From Leptotrichiaceae bacterium (lineage in GTDB: Bacteria > Fusobacteriota > Fusobacteriia > Fusobacteriales > Leptotrichiaceae): 64,000 nt of DNA. Within the stretch, counting starts at the first letter, position 1. Every line of letters begins with the position of its first letter. The notes below the pieces were generated by a model. The model did not search any database. It saw nothing but the letters and a program-made list of their open reading frames with translations, and was not told where the DNA came from. Location: contig JAGOWQ010000002.1 of the NCBI GenBank assembly GCA_018060185.1, positions 1 to 64,000 of the forward strand, in the 5' to 3' direction. Of the stretch, positions 45,058 through 53,301 are shown piece after piece. Both the position numbers and the translations under genes were made by a program.

Positions 45058-46080
45058 TTATATATTTTGACTATTTTTTTCCAATAATTTGTAAATTTTT
45101 TCTACTATTTTTTCATATGATAATTCTGTTCTAAATCCAGCAGCTTTTATATGACCACCGCCGTTAAATGCAGCAGCCATTTCATTTACATTATATTTAT
45201 CGTTACATCTGAAACTTCCTTTACTAATTCCTTCTTTTTCTTCTCTTATTAATAGAGATAAGTCTACTCCAGATATTCTTAAAAGCATTTCAGATATACC
45301 ATCTGTATCGTCTTTATCTATTTGCATCTCTTTCATTTTTTCATAAGTTAAATAATAATAAATAAAATTATATCTATTATCAATTATTTTATTTTTAAAG
45401 ACTTCTCCTATTAAATTTGCTTTTTTCATACTAATTTCAAATATAATATTAGAAATTTTATAACTATCGACACCTGTTTTTATAATTTCTGAACATAGTT
45501 TGAACGTTTCTGGTGTTACATTATCATGTCTAAAATTCCCTGTATCATTTACTATTCCTAAATACATAAATTCTGCTATTTTTTTAGTTAATTCTATTTC
45601 AAATAATTTTATAAATTTATATATAAGTTCTGAAGTTGAGCACACATCTTCAATATAATTAAAATCTCCGTGCTCTGTATTACTAATATGATGATCTATG
45701 TTTATTGACTTTTTACATTTTTCTTTTATTTTAACAGAACTACCATATCTTTCGATATTTGCACAATCCAAACTTATAAATAAATCAAATTTTTTATTTA
45801 AAATTTCATCATCATATTCTTTAATTAATGAAGACTCTTCAAAATTACTCATATACTTAGGTTGTTTATCATCTATCACTATATCTAAATTTATAAATTG
45901 CGTTTCATCTTTTATATGTTTTTTGTTATACTCATTTATCATGAAGTAAAAAGCCAATACAGATCCTAATGCATCTCCATCTGGATTCACATGGGAAGTA
46001 AGTAGTATATTTTTTGATTTTTTGATTTCATCAACAATTTTTTTTAGTGTTACATTTCCTTTATATTTCTCATTATACAT
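45058..46080 (-). CDS. nrnA: Bifunctional oligoribonuclease/pAp phosphatase NrnA (DHH-DHHA1)
   Basis: 340 residues; degrades short RNA oligomers and dephosphorylates pAp. Seen: ILLTSHVNPDGDALGSVLA near residue 25 (DxD metal motif), SLDCANIERYG, the NIDHHISN motif (DHH) near 130, the GIVNDTGNFRH block and the DHHA1 C-terminal GGGHIKAAGF. Standard length. The start has CAGGAAAA upstream, inside the end of the SPOR gene, three bases after its stop. Confidence 0.93.
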   Translation of the reverse strand: MYNEKYKGNVTLKKIVDEIKKSKNILLTSHVNPDGDALGSVLAFYFMINEYNKKHIKDETQFINLDIVIDDKQPKYMSNFEESSLIKEYDDEILNKKFDLFISLDCANIERYGSSVKIKEKCKKSINIDHHISNTEHGDFNYIEDVCSTSELIYKFIKLFEIELTKKIAEFMYLGIVNDTGNFRHDNVTPETFKLCSEIIKTGVDSYKISNIIFEISMKKANLIGEVFKNKIIDNRYNFIYYYLTYEKMKEMQIDKDDTDGISEMLLRISGVDLSLLIREEKEGISKGSFRCNDKYNVNEMAAAFNGGGHIKAAGFRTELSYEKIVEKIYKLLEKNSQNI

Positions 46081-46083
46081 ATT

Positions 46084-46716
46084 CTATTTTCCTGCCGTTC
46101 TTATTAAATATCCCCCACCAAATTTATTTTTTACCTGTGTTTCTAGCTCATTCAATCTTTTTGGATCATCTGTTGAACTAGATATTATTCTGTACATTGT
46201 CTTCCCAGATGTTCCTTTTACTGATTGAATAGAAAAATTACCTCCTAATTTATTAAGAGCTCTTTTTGCCGTATCTTCTGTTTGGAATGTAGCAACTTGT
46301 ATATATTTTCTTACTGATTTTTTTGAGGTTGTTTCTGTTTTTACTATCTCTTCTTTTTTATTAGTTTCTAACTTTTCTTTTTCCTTTAAATCAATATTTG
46401 AATTTTCATTTATTTTTTTTGTTTCCTCAATATTTTCTTTTTCAACTTTTTGAGGCTCTATTTCTTCTTTTTTTGTATCCTCGTTAGTCGGTACTTTTTC
46501 TGCATTTTCTATTGTTCCTGAAGATTCAACTAACTTTTTCTTCACTTCATCTGAATTTACGAAATCTTCTTTTCTTATTTCTAAAGTTTTAATAACAGAT
46601 TCTGTTTTTTCTTTTTTTCTTTTAACATAATCTTTAACTTCTATAAAAGAATAACTTAAAAAAGCTATTATTAAAAATAATCTCATTATTTTATAAGGAT
46701 TTAAACGATAACTCAT
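46084..46716 (-). CDS. SPOR-domain membrane protein
   Basis: 210 residues. One N-terminal membrane segment (about 10-28), a long charged, low-complexity Glu/Lys/Thr linker (30-135), and a C-terminal SPOR domain from about 140: YIQVATFQTEDTAKRALNKL, MYRIISSS and a closing GGYLIRTAG. SPOR domains bind denuded peptidoglycan glycan strands at division sites, so a bitopic septal protein is expected, like FtsN or DedD but short. Start at 46716 chosen by AGGG six bases upstream; a frame five codons longer is possible. In an operon with nrnA and mtnN. Confidence 0.87.
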   Translation of the reverse strand: MSYRLNPYKIMRLFLIIAFLSYSFIEVKDYVKRKKEKTESVIKTLEIRKEDFVNSDEVKKKLVESSGTIENAEKVPTNEDTKKEEIEPQKVEKENIEETKKINENSNIDLKEKEKLETNKKEEIVKTETTSKKSVRKYIQVATFQTEDTAKRALNKLGGNFSIQSVKGTSGKTMYRIISSSTDDPKRLNELETQVKNKFGGGYLIRTAGK

Positions 46717-46738
46717 ACTCTTCCCTTTCATCTAACTT

Positions 46739-47416
46739 TTATGATAGTATTTCTTTTAAAATTTCTTTTGAATTATTTGCTGCTAATTTAACAAATTCGT
46801 TGTATTCAATAGTTGATTCATCTGTTATGGAATCTGAAATAGATCTTATTATTAAAAACTTTTTATTTAATTTATAGCAAACTTGGGCAACTGCACCGCT
46901 TTCCATATCAACACAAAGAGCTTCAAATTCTAATCCTAATTTTATTTTATCATCTTTTTTATTTATAAATTGATCTCCTGTAATAACTCTTCCATAAAAT
47001 AATTTCAAATTTTTATTTTTTATTTTTTTAGATTTTTCAATTAAATCAATATCAGATTTAAATGACCACACTGAAACCTGTGGTATTTGACCTTTTTTAT
47101 ATCCAAATTCTGTAGCATCTACATCGTGTTGAACAATATCTGTTCCTATAACCACATCTCCAATTTTCATTCTTTCATCTAATGAGCCAGCTACTCCTGA
47201 AAAAATAACTTTTTCTACACTATATCTTTCTATTAAAATAGTTGCTGTTATCGCTGCATTCACCTTTCCAATTCCAGATTGAACAAATACAATATCTTTT
47301 CCCATAAACTTACCAATATAAAACGTCATTCCTAAAGTTATCTCTTTTTTTATTTCAGACATTTCACTTATTATTGCTTCGACTTCTTCATTTATTGCAC
47401 CAATAACTCCTAACAT
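46739..47416 (-). CDS. mtnN: 5'-Methylthioadenosine/S-adenosylhomocysteine nucleosidase
   Basis: 225 residues; cleaves MTA and SAH to free adenine, recycling products of SAM-using enzymes. Seen: IGAINEEVEAII at the start, VFVQSGIGKVNAAITATILI, FSGVAGSLDERMKIGDVVIG, QHDVDATEFGYKKGQIP, and the active-site VDMESGAVAQVCY and RSISDSITDES segments. Standard length. AAGGAG precedes the ATG; the gene follows a small lipoprotein by 21 bases. metK, which makes SAM, lies 2.4 kb away in a separate riboswitch-controlled unit. Confidence 0.96.
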   Translation of the reverse strand: MLGVIGAINEEVEAIISEMSEIKKEITLGMTFYIGKFMGKDIVFVQSGIGKVNAAITATILIERYSVEKVIFSGVAGSLDERMKIGDVVIGTDIVQHDVDATEFGYKKGQIPQVSVWSFKSDIDLIEKSKKIKNKNLKLFYGRVITGDQFINKKDDKIKLGLEFEALCVDMESGAVAQVCYKLNKKFLIIRSISDSITDESTIEYNEFVKLAANNSKEILKEILS

Positions 47417-47437
47417 AATATCTCCTTTTTATTTAAA

Positions 47438-47869
47438 TTAATTTCCGCTATTTATTGTTATATAAGTATCGTTAATTTTGCAATATTTAACGTCTCCTTC
47501 ATGAAGTATAGCTGTAAAATCCCATTTATCATTTTTTTCTAATATCCCTATTGTATCTGTCGCATCACCCATTTTAACTCCTTTTTTATTAAAACAAGGA
47601 ATTGCTATAGTTAAATTTTCCTTTGTTGCTCCATTATGAGTTAATTTACCTGTAACTGTGGTCATATTATCTTCTACTAATACTTCTACATCTGAAAAAT
47701 TATATTTTACATTTTTTGCTTTTATTTCTCCATTTTTATTTCCTATTAATCCACCAATTACTTTTCCTCCTGTGCTTATTGTTCCTCCTACTAATCCCAT
47801 TGTCCCTCCAACTATACTACATGATGACAATAAAACGACCATTCCTAATACTAAAACTACTTTTTTCAT
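47438..47869 (-). CDS. Lipoprotein with a Gly-rich stem and a beta domain
   Basis: 143 residues. Signal peptide with lipobox LSSC (Cys near 17), a Gly-rich hydrophobic stem (SIVGGTMGLVGGTISTGGKV) of about 30 residues, and a C-terminal beta-rich domain (VEVLVEDNMTTVTGKLTHNG, AIPCFNKKGVKMGDATDTIG, DKWDFTAIL) resembling FxLYD/DUF3426 folds. It heads the operon with mtnN, the SPOR protein and nrnA. Exact function unknown; an outer-membrane or periplasmic anchored protein is likely. Confidence 0.75.
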   Translation of the reverse strand: MKKVVLVLGMVVLLSSCSIVGGTMGLVGGTISTGGKVIGGLIGNKNGEIKAKNVKYNFSDVEVLVEDNMTTVTGKLTHNGATKENLTIAIPCFNKKGVKMGDATDTIGILEKNDKWDFTAILHEGDVKYCKINDTYITINSGN

Positions 47870-47915
47870 ATATCAATCCTCTCTTTAACTTCTCCTTCAT
47901 AAAACTCACTATCAT

Positions 47916-47944
47916 ATTATAATAGAAAATTTCATTTAAGTAAA
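47916..47944 (-). promoter_or_regulatory. Promoter of the lipoprotein-mtnN-SPOR-nrnA operon
   Basis: Minus strand: TTTACT, 17-base spacer, TATAAT, 47 bases before the lipoprotein start codon. Confidence 0.6.
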
Positions 47945-48025
47945 TAGTTTTATATAATTTATAATGATAAATTACAAATTATATTATTCAAAAACTTTCT
48001 TTATTAATTACATATAGAACTATAT

Positions 48026-49621
48026 TTATTTTTCTATATAAGCCCATCTAAAATCTGCTATCCCAGTAATAGGTCTTCTTATTATTCCCTTTATCTTAGG
48101 ATCTTTGTAGTGATTCTCCACTGAATAATATAATGGTGCAATTACTAACTCATCTATTAATATCATTTCAGCTTCATTTATTATTTTATCTCTATTTACG
48201 TCATTATACATTTTTGATATTTTATCTACTAATTCATTATACTTTATTTGTGACCATGTATTTTCATTTTTTTTATTTCTCCATCTTTCTAAATAAGAAA
48301 TTGAATCATCGTATTTTGGAGACCATGTATTTAAAACTACATCGTAATCATCAGTTCTTGTTTTATTTAGCCTTTCTTTAAAAGGAACTGTTAATATATT
48401 TGTTTCTAATCCTAATTTTGTTCTTAATTCCTCTTGAATAAATTGCATTTCTAATATTTCAGGATCAGAATTACCAGATAATAAATTTAACTCTAGTTTA
48501 TCCACACCTAATTCTTTAAGAGCTTCTAAATATAATTTTTTTGCTTTTATAATATCTTTATCATTAAAGTATTCTTTATCTGGATATCTATCTCTATATT
48601 TCCCATTATAACCACTTATTATATTACTTATAACAGATTTAGCATAAATAGAACCATCTTTTTTTATTTCATTCACATACTTTTCTCTATCTATAGCAAT
48701 AGATATTGCATTTCTTAGTTTTTTATTTTTCAAATATTTATTTTCCAAATTATATTCTAAATACCATATTCTTCCATTAGAAAAAGTATCTAAAACTTTT
48801 TCTTTCTTATAATCATCAAGGTTATAACTTTCCACTCTTGACATATCTATTTCTCTATTTTTAATTAAATTATCTACTACTCTAAAATCTTTAGACACTA
48901 CATATTTTATTTTTGGTATTTTTATATTATTTTTATCCCAATAATATTCATTTTTCACCAATTCTATTTCATCTTCACCTAATTTTATTATTTTATAAGG
49001 TCCATTAAATAAAAAATCTTCCAACTTAACTGCGTACTTATCTTCCCTTGACTTATAAAATTCTTCTTTTAAAGGAACAGATATTGGTAAAGTTAAAATA
49101 TATTTAAAATAAGCTGTAGGATATTCTAACTCAATTTCTAGAGTTTTGTCATCTATTGCTTTAATTCCAAGATCATCAGAAGTTACTTTTCCATTATAAT
49201 AATTTTCGGCATTTTTTATAGGAAACAACATTTCTGAAAATTGTGCTGCAACCTTAGGATCTAAAACTCTTTTAAAAGCAAAAACAAAATCTTTCGCGCT
49301 TATTTTACTTCCATCACTCCACTTAGCACTCTCTCTAATTTTAAAAACTAATTTATTACCATTTTCTGTAAAACTTTCTGCAACACCTCCAATATACTTT
49401 CCATCTTTATCTAATGTAAGTAGACCTTCATATATTGTAGAATCTACTTGAACCGATATCATTTCAGTAAATAAATGTGGATCTAACGTGTTAAAATCAC
49501 TCCCTAAATTAAATACTACTTCTTCTTCTTTTTTATTATTTTTAAATTTTTCTATTTTAAAAATTCCTATTACTGAAATAGTAATTAATATTATTAGTAT
49601 TAAAATTTTATTTTTTTTCAC
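48026..49621 (-). CDS. Oligopeptide-binding protein (OppA family) without a lipobox
   Basis: 531-residue extracytoplasmic solute-binding protein of family 5. Seen: NLGSDFNTLDPHLFTEM near residue 38, IYEGLLTLDKDGKYIGGVAE, WSDGSKISAKDFVFAFKRVL, the RNAISIAIDREKYV block and the C-terminal IDELVIAPLYYS and RWAYIEK. The N-terminus has one hydrophobic segment but no cysteine, so it is an uncleaved anchor or signal peptidase I substrate rather than a lipoprotein. No oppBCDF permease genes are nearby. GTG start with AGAGGAG upstream; an inverted repeat covers its promoter. Confidence 0.93.
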   Translation of the reverse strand: MKKNKILILIILITISVIGIFKIEKFKNNKKEEEVVFNLGSDFNTLDPHLFTEMISVQVDSTIYEGLLTLDKDGKYIGGVAESFTENGNKLVFKIRESAKWSDGSKISAKDFVFAFKRVLDPKVAAQFSEMLFPIKNAENYYNGKVTSDDLGIKAIDDKTLEIELEYPTAYFKYILTLPISVPLKEEFYKSREDKYAVKLEDFLFNGPYKIIKLGEDEIELVKNEYYWDKNNIKIPKIKYVVSKDFRVVDNLIKNREIDMSRVESYNLDDYKKEKVLDTFSNGRIWYLEYNLENKYLKNKKLRNAISIAIDREKYVNEIKKDGSIYAKSVISNIISGYNGKYRDRYPDKEYFNDKDIIKAKKLYLEALKELGVDKLELNLLSGNSDPEILEMQFIQEELRTKLGLETNILTVPFKERLNKTRTDDYDVVLNTWSPKYDDSISYLERWRNKKNENTWSQIKYNELVDKISKMYNDVNRDKIINEAEMILIDELVIAPLYYSVENHYKDPKIKGIIRRPITGIADFRWAYIEK

Positions 49622-49633
49622 TTTTTTCTCCTC

Positions 49634-49676
49634 TATGGTATTATATTTTTATTTACAACAGAAATATAATACCATA
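49634..49676. repeat. 15-13-15 inverted repeat in the oligopeptide-binding gene leader
   Basis: Perfect 15-base arms (TATGGTATTATATTT at 49634-49648 and its complement at 49662-49676) with a 13-base spacer. On the minus strand the first arm carries an extended -10-like TGGTATTAT and the second ends next to the ribosome-binding site. Either an operator or an RNA hairpin controlling translation; no T-run follows, so it is not a standard terminator. Confidence 0.75.
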
Positions 49677-49716
49677 ATTTTATGTAAAATTTAATTTTTT
49701 TTTATATTATTTTTTA

Positions 49717-49769
49717 ATAAAAAACTCCACTAATAATAATATAATTCATAAAATTATTTTTTTGGAGTT
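49717..49769 (-). terminator. Terminator after metK
   Basis: Stem AACTCCA / TGGAGTT with an AT-rich inner hairpin, followed on the minus strand by six T. It starts 11 bases past the metK stop codon. Confidence 0.83.
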
Positions 49770-49779
49770 ATCTTTTTAT

Positions 49780-50931
49780 TCATATATGTTTTTTTATTTC
49801 TTCTACTTTATTCAATCTTTCCCAAGGTAAATCTATATCTGTTCTTCCTATATGACCAAACGCAGCTAAATCTTGATATTTAAATTTAGGAGTTCTTAAT
49901 TCTAAAGCTTTTTCAATTCCTTTAGGTGTAAGATCAAATATTTTCCCTATTACTCCTGATATTTTACTTTCATCAACTTTTCCAGTTTTAAATGTTTCAA
50001 CTCTTATAGAAATCGGCTCCACTACTCCTATTGCATAAGACAATTGAACTTCGCATTTTGTTGCTATTCCAGATGCAACTATATTTTTAGCTATCCATCT
50101 AGCTGCGTAAGCTGCTGATCTATCTACTTTTGATGGATCTTTACCAGAAAATGCTCCTCCACCGTGTCTAAAATAACCACCATAAGTATCTATTATTATT
50201 TTTCTACCAGTAAGTCCTGAATCTCCATGAGGACCTCCTATTACAAACCTTCCAGTAGGATTTATATGATATTTTTTAACCTTATTATAATCTAAACCAT
50301 ATTGTTCTAATACAGGTTTTACAACAAATTCTTTTAACTCACTTTTTATTTGGTCATTTGTTGTTTCTTCATTATGTTGAACAGAAATAACTATAGTATC
50401 CACATATTCTACTGTGCTACCTGTTTCATCATAAGCTAATGTAACTTGAGCTTTTGCATCAGGTCTAGCCCAAGATAATGTATTGTTTCTTGTTAATTCT
50501 GTTAATTTTACTATTATTCCACGTGCAAGGGTCATAGCTAAAGGCATTAATTCTTCAGTTTCGTTAACTGCTCCTCCAAACATAATCCCCTGATCTCCTG
50601 CTCCCCCTGTATCTACTCCTATAGATATATCTGGGGATTGAGAATGAATTACATTCATAACTCCACAGTCAGAGTCAAAACCCATACCTGGTTTATAACC
50701 TATTTCTGAAATTTTACTCCTAACTATTTCTTGTATGTCAATATAAGTTGTTGTTGTTATTTCTCCACCTACAATTACTAATCCAGTAGTTGCAAATGTT
50801 TCACATGCCACTCTTGCGTTAATATCATCTTTTAAGCAAGCGTCTAACACTGCATCTGATATTTGGTCGCATATTTTATCTGGATGCCCTGGTGATACAA
50901 ACTCTGATGTAAAAAAAATGTTTTTTCTCAT
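49780..50931 (-). CDS. metK: S-adenosylmethionine synthase
   Basis: 383 residues; makes SAM from methionine and ATP in the cytoplasm. Seen: [20 protein letters not shown] at the start, the [10 protein letters not shown] motif near residue 116, the [11 protein letters not shown] and [19 protein letters not shown] blocks (ATP/phosphate site) and [13 protein letters not shown] at the end. Standard length. TAGGAGG lies six bases before the ATG. Expression is controlled by a SAM-I riboswitch and terminator in the leader, giving feedback by its own product. Confidence 0.99.
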   Translation of the reverse strand: MRKNIFFTSEFVSPGHPDKICDQISDAVLDACLKDDINARVACETFATTGLVIVGGEITTTTYIDIQEIVRSKISEIGYKPGMGFDSDCGVMNVIHSQSPDISIGVDTGGAGDQGIMFGGAVNETEELMPLAMTLARGIIVKLTELTRNNTLSWARPDAKAQVTLAYDETGSTVEYVDTIVISVQHNEETTNDQIKSELKEFVVKPVLEQYGLDYNKVKKYHINPTGRFVIGGPHGDSGLTGRKIIIDTYGGYFRHGGGAFSGKDPSKVDRSAAYAARWIAKNIVASGIATKCEVQLSYAIGVVEPISIRVETFKTGKVDESKISGVIGKIFDLTPKGIEKALELRTPKFKYQDLAAFGHIGRTDIDLPWERLNKVEEIKKHI

Positions 50932-50960
50932 TTTATCCTCCTAAAATTTGATTTTTACAT

Positions 50961-50990
50961 AAAAAATAAAAAACTCTTCATAACGAAGAG
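50961..50990 (-). terminator. Riboswitch-controlled terminator in the metK leader
   Basis: Stem CTCTTC / GAAGAG with loop GTTAT and then T6-A-T6 on the minus strand. The TCTTCG of its first arm (50984-50989) can instead pair with CGAAGA at 51005-51010 at the 3' edge of the aptamer, which is the expected antiterminator. Confidence 0.85.
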
Positions 50991-51000
50991 AACTTTAATT

Positions 51001-51098
51001 CTTATCTTCGCATTTTATGCCAGGATTTAGCACCTTATAATGATTATAGGTTGCTGGGTATTAATAGCGGGCCTGTCCCTCATACCTCTCTTGATAAG
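51001..51098 (-). ncRNA. SAM-I (S-box) riboswitch aptamer
   Basis: Minus strand. Seen: P1 arms CTTATC and GATAAG, the S-box core AAGAGAGGTATGAGGGA, the CAGGCCCG segment, CCCAGCAACCT, the GGTGCTAAATCC strand and the CCTGGCATAAAATGCGAAG 3' block, all in the order of the family. It precedes metK by 70 bases and is followed by a terminator, so high SAM should end transcription early. Confidence 0.97.
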
Positions 51099-51161
51099 TC
51101 ATATTTTATTGTATCATTATTATATTATTTTTTTTTTATATTGTCAAACTAATTTTAAAAA

Positions 51162-51749
51162 TTATTCAATTTCTACTCTTCCTTCTAATGATCTACCCAA
51201 GGTTACCATATCAGTATATTCTATATTTCCTCCCATTGGAATACCACTTGCAATTTTAGAAATTTTTAATTTTTTTTCTCTAAGAATTTTAGTTAGATAC
51301 AAAGTCGTAGTTTCTCCTTCTAAATCAGGATTTAATGCTATTATTATTTCATTAACAGTATCGTTTAATCTCTCTACTAATTTTTTTATATTAAGATCCT
51401 CAATGGTTACACCATTTAACGGATCAATTTTACCACCTAGAACATGATATAGACCCTTATATGTATCTGATTTTTCAAAAGCTATTATATCTCTAACACC
51501 TTCAACAATACAAATTATTTCTTTATTTCTTTTTTCATTATTACATATGTCACATATATCGTTTTCTGTTAAATTTCCACATATTGAACAATTTTTTATA
51601 CTTTTATGTGAATCTCTTATTATTTCTAACATACTTTCTATTTCAGAATCACTTTTTTTCAAAATATCAAAAGCTATTCTCATTGCACTTTTTCTTCCTA
51701 TTCCTGGAAGTCTACCAAAAACATCTATTAATTCATCTAATTTTTTCAT
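51162..51749 (-). CDS. recR: Recombination mediator RecR
   Basis: 195 residues; with RecO and RecF loads RecA at gaps. Seen: the helix-hairpin-helix DVFGRLPGIGRKSAMRIAFD near residue 9, the four-Cys zinc finger CSICGNLTENDICDIC near 56, and the Toprim domain with IVEGVRDIIAFEKS, YHVLGGKIDPLNG and ALNPDLEGETT. Standard length. AGGTGA precedes the ATG. Upstream is the pyk terminator; downstream is the metK leader. Confidence 0.97.
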   Translation of the reverse strand: MKKLDELIDVFGRLPGIGRKSAMRIAFDILKKSDSEIESMLEIIRDSHKSIKNCSICGNLTENDICDICNNEKRNKEIICIVEGVRDIIAFEKSDTYKGLYHVLGGKIDPLNGVTIEDLNIKKLVERLNDTVNEIIIALNPDLEGETTTLYLTKILREKKLKISKIASGIPMGGNIEYTDMVTLGRSLEGRVEIE

Positions 51750-51773
51750 TTTTCACCTAATTTATTTTTTTTA

Positions 51774-51800
51774 TAAAGAAAAAGGGAAATAAATTTTCCC
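51774..51800 (-). terminator. Terminator after pyk
   Basis: Stem GGGAAA / TTTCCC with a 5-base loop and five T on the minus strand, about 37 bases past the pyk stop codon. Confidence 0.68.
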
Positions 51801-51836
51801 CATTTTAAGATTACATTATTTAAAAATTAATTATTA

Positions 51837-53258
51837 TTAATCTCCTATTCTTTCAACTTTGAAAGTATTTGTTGTTCCAGTTTCTGAAATTCCAGTCACT
51901 AATACTACTAAATCTCCAGCTTTTACATCTTCTTCATATTCTAAAGCAACTTGTCTTGCCTTTTCAAAGAAATCATCTGTTTTGTCTAATCCTGTAGCAA
52001 CATAAGCTCTAACACCTCTAACAACTGATAATTGTCTTGCTGTTTGCGGATTATCAGTTAATGCTATTATAGGTACAGTTGGACCATATTTTCTTATCAT
52101 TCTTGCAGCTCTTCCAGTTTTTGTCCAACAAACAATTAATTTCGCATCTAATAATTGAGAAGCTTCAACTGCTCCCATAGATACTGCCTCAGTTATCGTT
52201 ATATCTGATGTTGGTTTTTCTATTGTTTTAAACTTTTTGAACTCATCTGTTCTTTTAGAAATAGTAGCCATCATTTGTACTGATTCCACTGGATATTTAC
52301 CTTTTGCAGATTCTCCAGACAACATTACTGCATCTGTACCGTCTAAAATTGCATTTGCAACATCTCCTGCTTCTGCTCTTGTAGGTCTTGGATTTCTTAT
52401 CATTGAATCTAACATTTGAGTTGCAGTTACAACAGGTTTTCCTACTTTATTACATTTTCTTATCATCATTTTTTGCATAAATGGAACTTCTTCTGCAGGA
52501 ACTTCTACACCTAAATCTCCTCTAGCAACCATGATTGCATCACTTAATTCTAATATTTCATCAAAATTATCTATACCTTCTTGACTTTCTATTTTAGACA
52601 TTATTTTAACATTGTGCCCACCATTTTCATCTAACACTCTTCTAACTTCTGCAACGTCTGAAGCCTTTCTTATAAATGATGCTGCTACGAAGTCTACGTC
52701 TTGTTCACAACCAAATTTCAAATCTGATATATCTTTTTCAGAAAGTGCTGGTAATCCTACTGAAACTCCTGGTAGATTAACTCCTTTAGTCCCACCTAAT
52801 TCTCCAGTGTTTTTTATTAAACAAGTTATTTCATTACCATTTATTACTTCAACTTCAAGACCTATTAATCCATCGTCTAATAATATAGTATCTCCTGCTT
52901 TTAAATCATTTACTAATCCTGGGTAAGAAACCGCTATTTTATTTTTATTTCCAACAAAAGAATAATCAGTTGTAACAATTATTTTATTACCAACTTCTAA
53001 CAATACATCTTGGTCATTTTCAAGTTTTCCTGTTCTTATTTCAGGTCCTTTTGTATCTAATAATATAGCTATATTTTTACCAGTTTTTTTCATAACATTT
53101 CTAATTCTTGTTATTCTTGAACCATGTTCTTCGTAGTCCCCATGTGAGAAGTTAAGTCTCATTACATTCATTCCACTTTCAACTAAACTAGTTAACATTT
53201 CCTCGCTTTCAGATTTTGGTCCTATTGTACAAATAACTTTTGTCATTTTTATTCTCAT
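51837..53258 (-). CDS. pyk: Pyruvate kinase
   Basis: 473 residues; final ATP-yielding step of glycolysis. Seen: MTKVICTIGPKSESEEML with GMNVMRLNFSHGD, LLDTKGPEIRTG, ASFIRKASDV, the catalytic-loop KIESQEGIDNFDEIL, MVARGDLGVEVPAEEVP (Mg/PEP site), and TATQMLDSMIRNPRPTRAEA. Standard length with a regular C-terminal domain and no PEP-utiliser extension. The frame is open upstream for 47 more codons into pfkA, but AGGAGG six bases before the ATG at 53258 settles the start. Follows pfkA by 43 bases. Confidence 0.97.
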   Translation of the reverse strand: MRIKMTKVICTIGPKSESEEMLTSLVESGMNVMRLNFSHGDYEEHGSRITRIRNVMKKTGKNIAILLDTKGPEIRTGKLENDQDVLLEVGNKIIVTTDYSFVGNKNKIAVSYPGLVNDLKAGDTILLDDGLIGLEVEVINGNEITCLIKNTGELGGTKGVNLPGVSVGLPALSEKDISDLKFGCEQDVDFVAASFIRKASDVAEVRRVLDENGGHNVKIMSKIESQEGIDNFDEILELSDAIMVARGDLGVEVPAEEVPFMQKMMIRKCNKVGKPVVTATQMLDSMIRNPRPTRAEAGDVANAILDGTDAVMLSGESAKGKYPVESVQMMATISKRTDEFKKFKTIEKPTSDITITEAVSMGAVEASQLLDAKLIVCWTKTGRAARMIRKYGPTVPIIALTDNPQTARQLSVVRGVRAYVATGLDKTDDFFEKARQVALEYEEDVKAGDLVVLVTGISETGTTNTFKVERIGD

Positions 53259-53301
53259 TTTTTTCCTCCTAAATTTTTTCTTAATTATTGTTCTATGTAT
53301 A

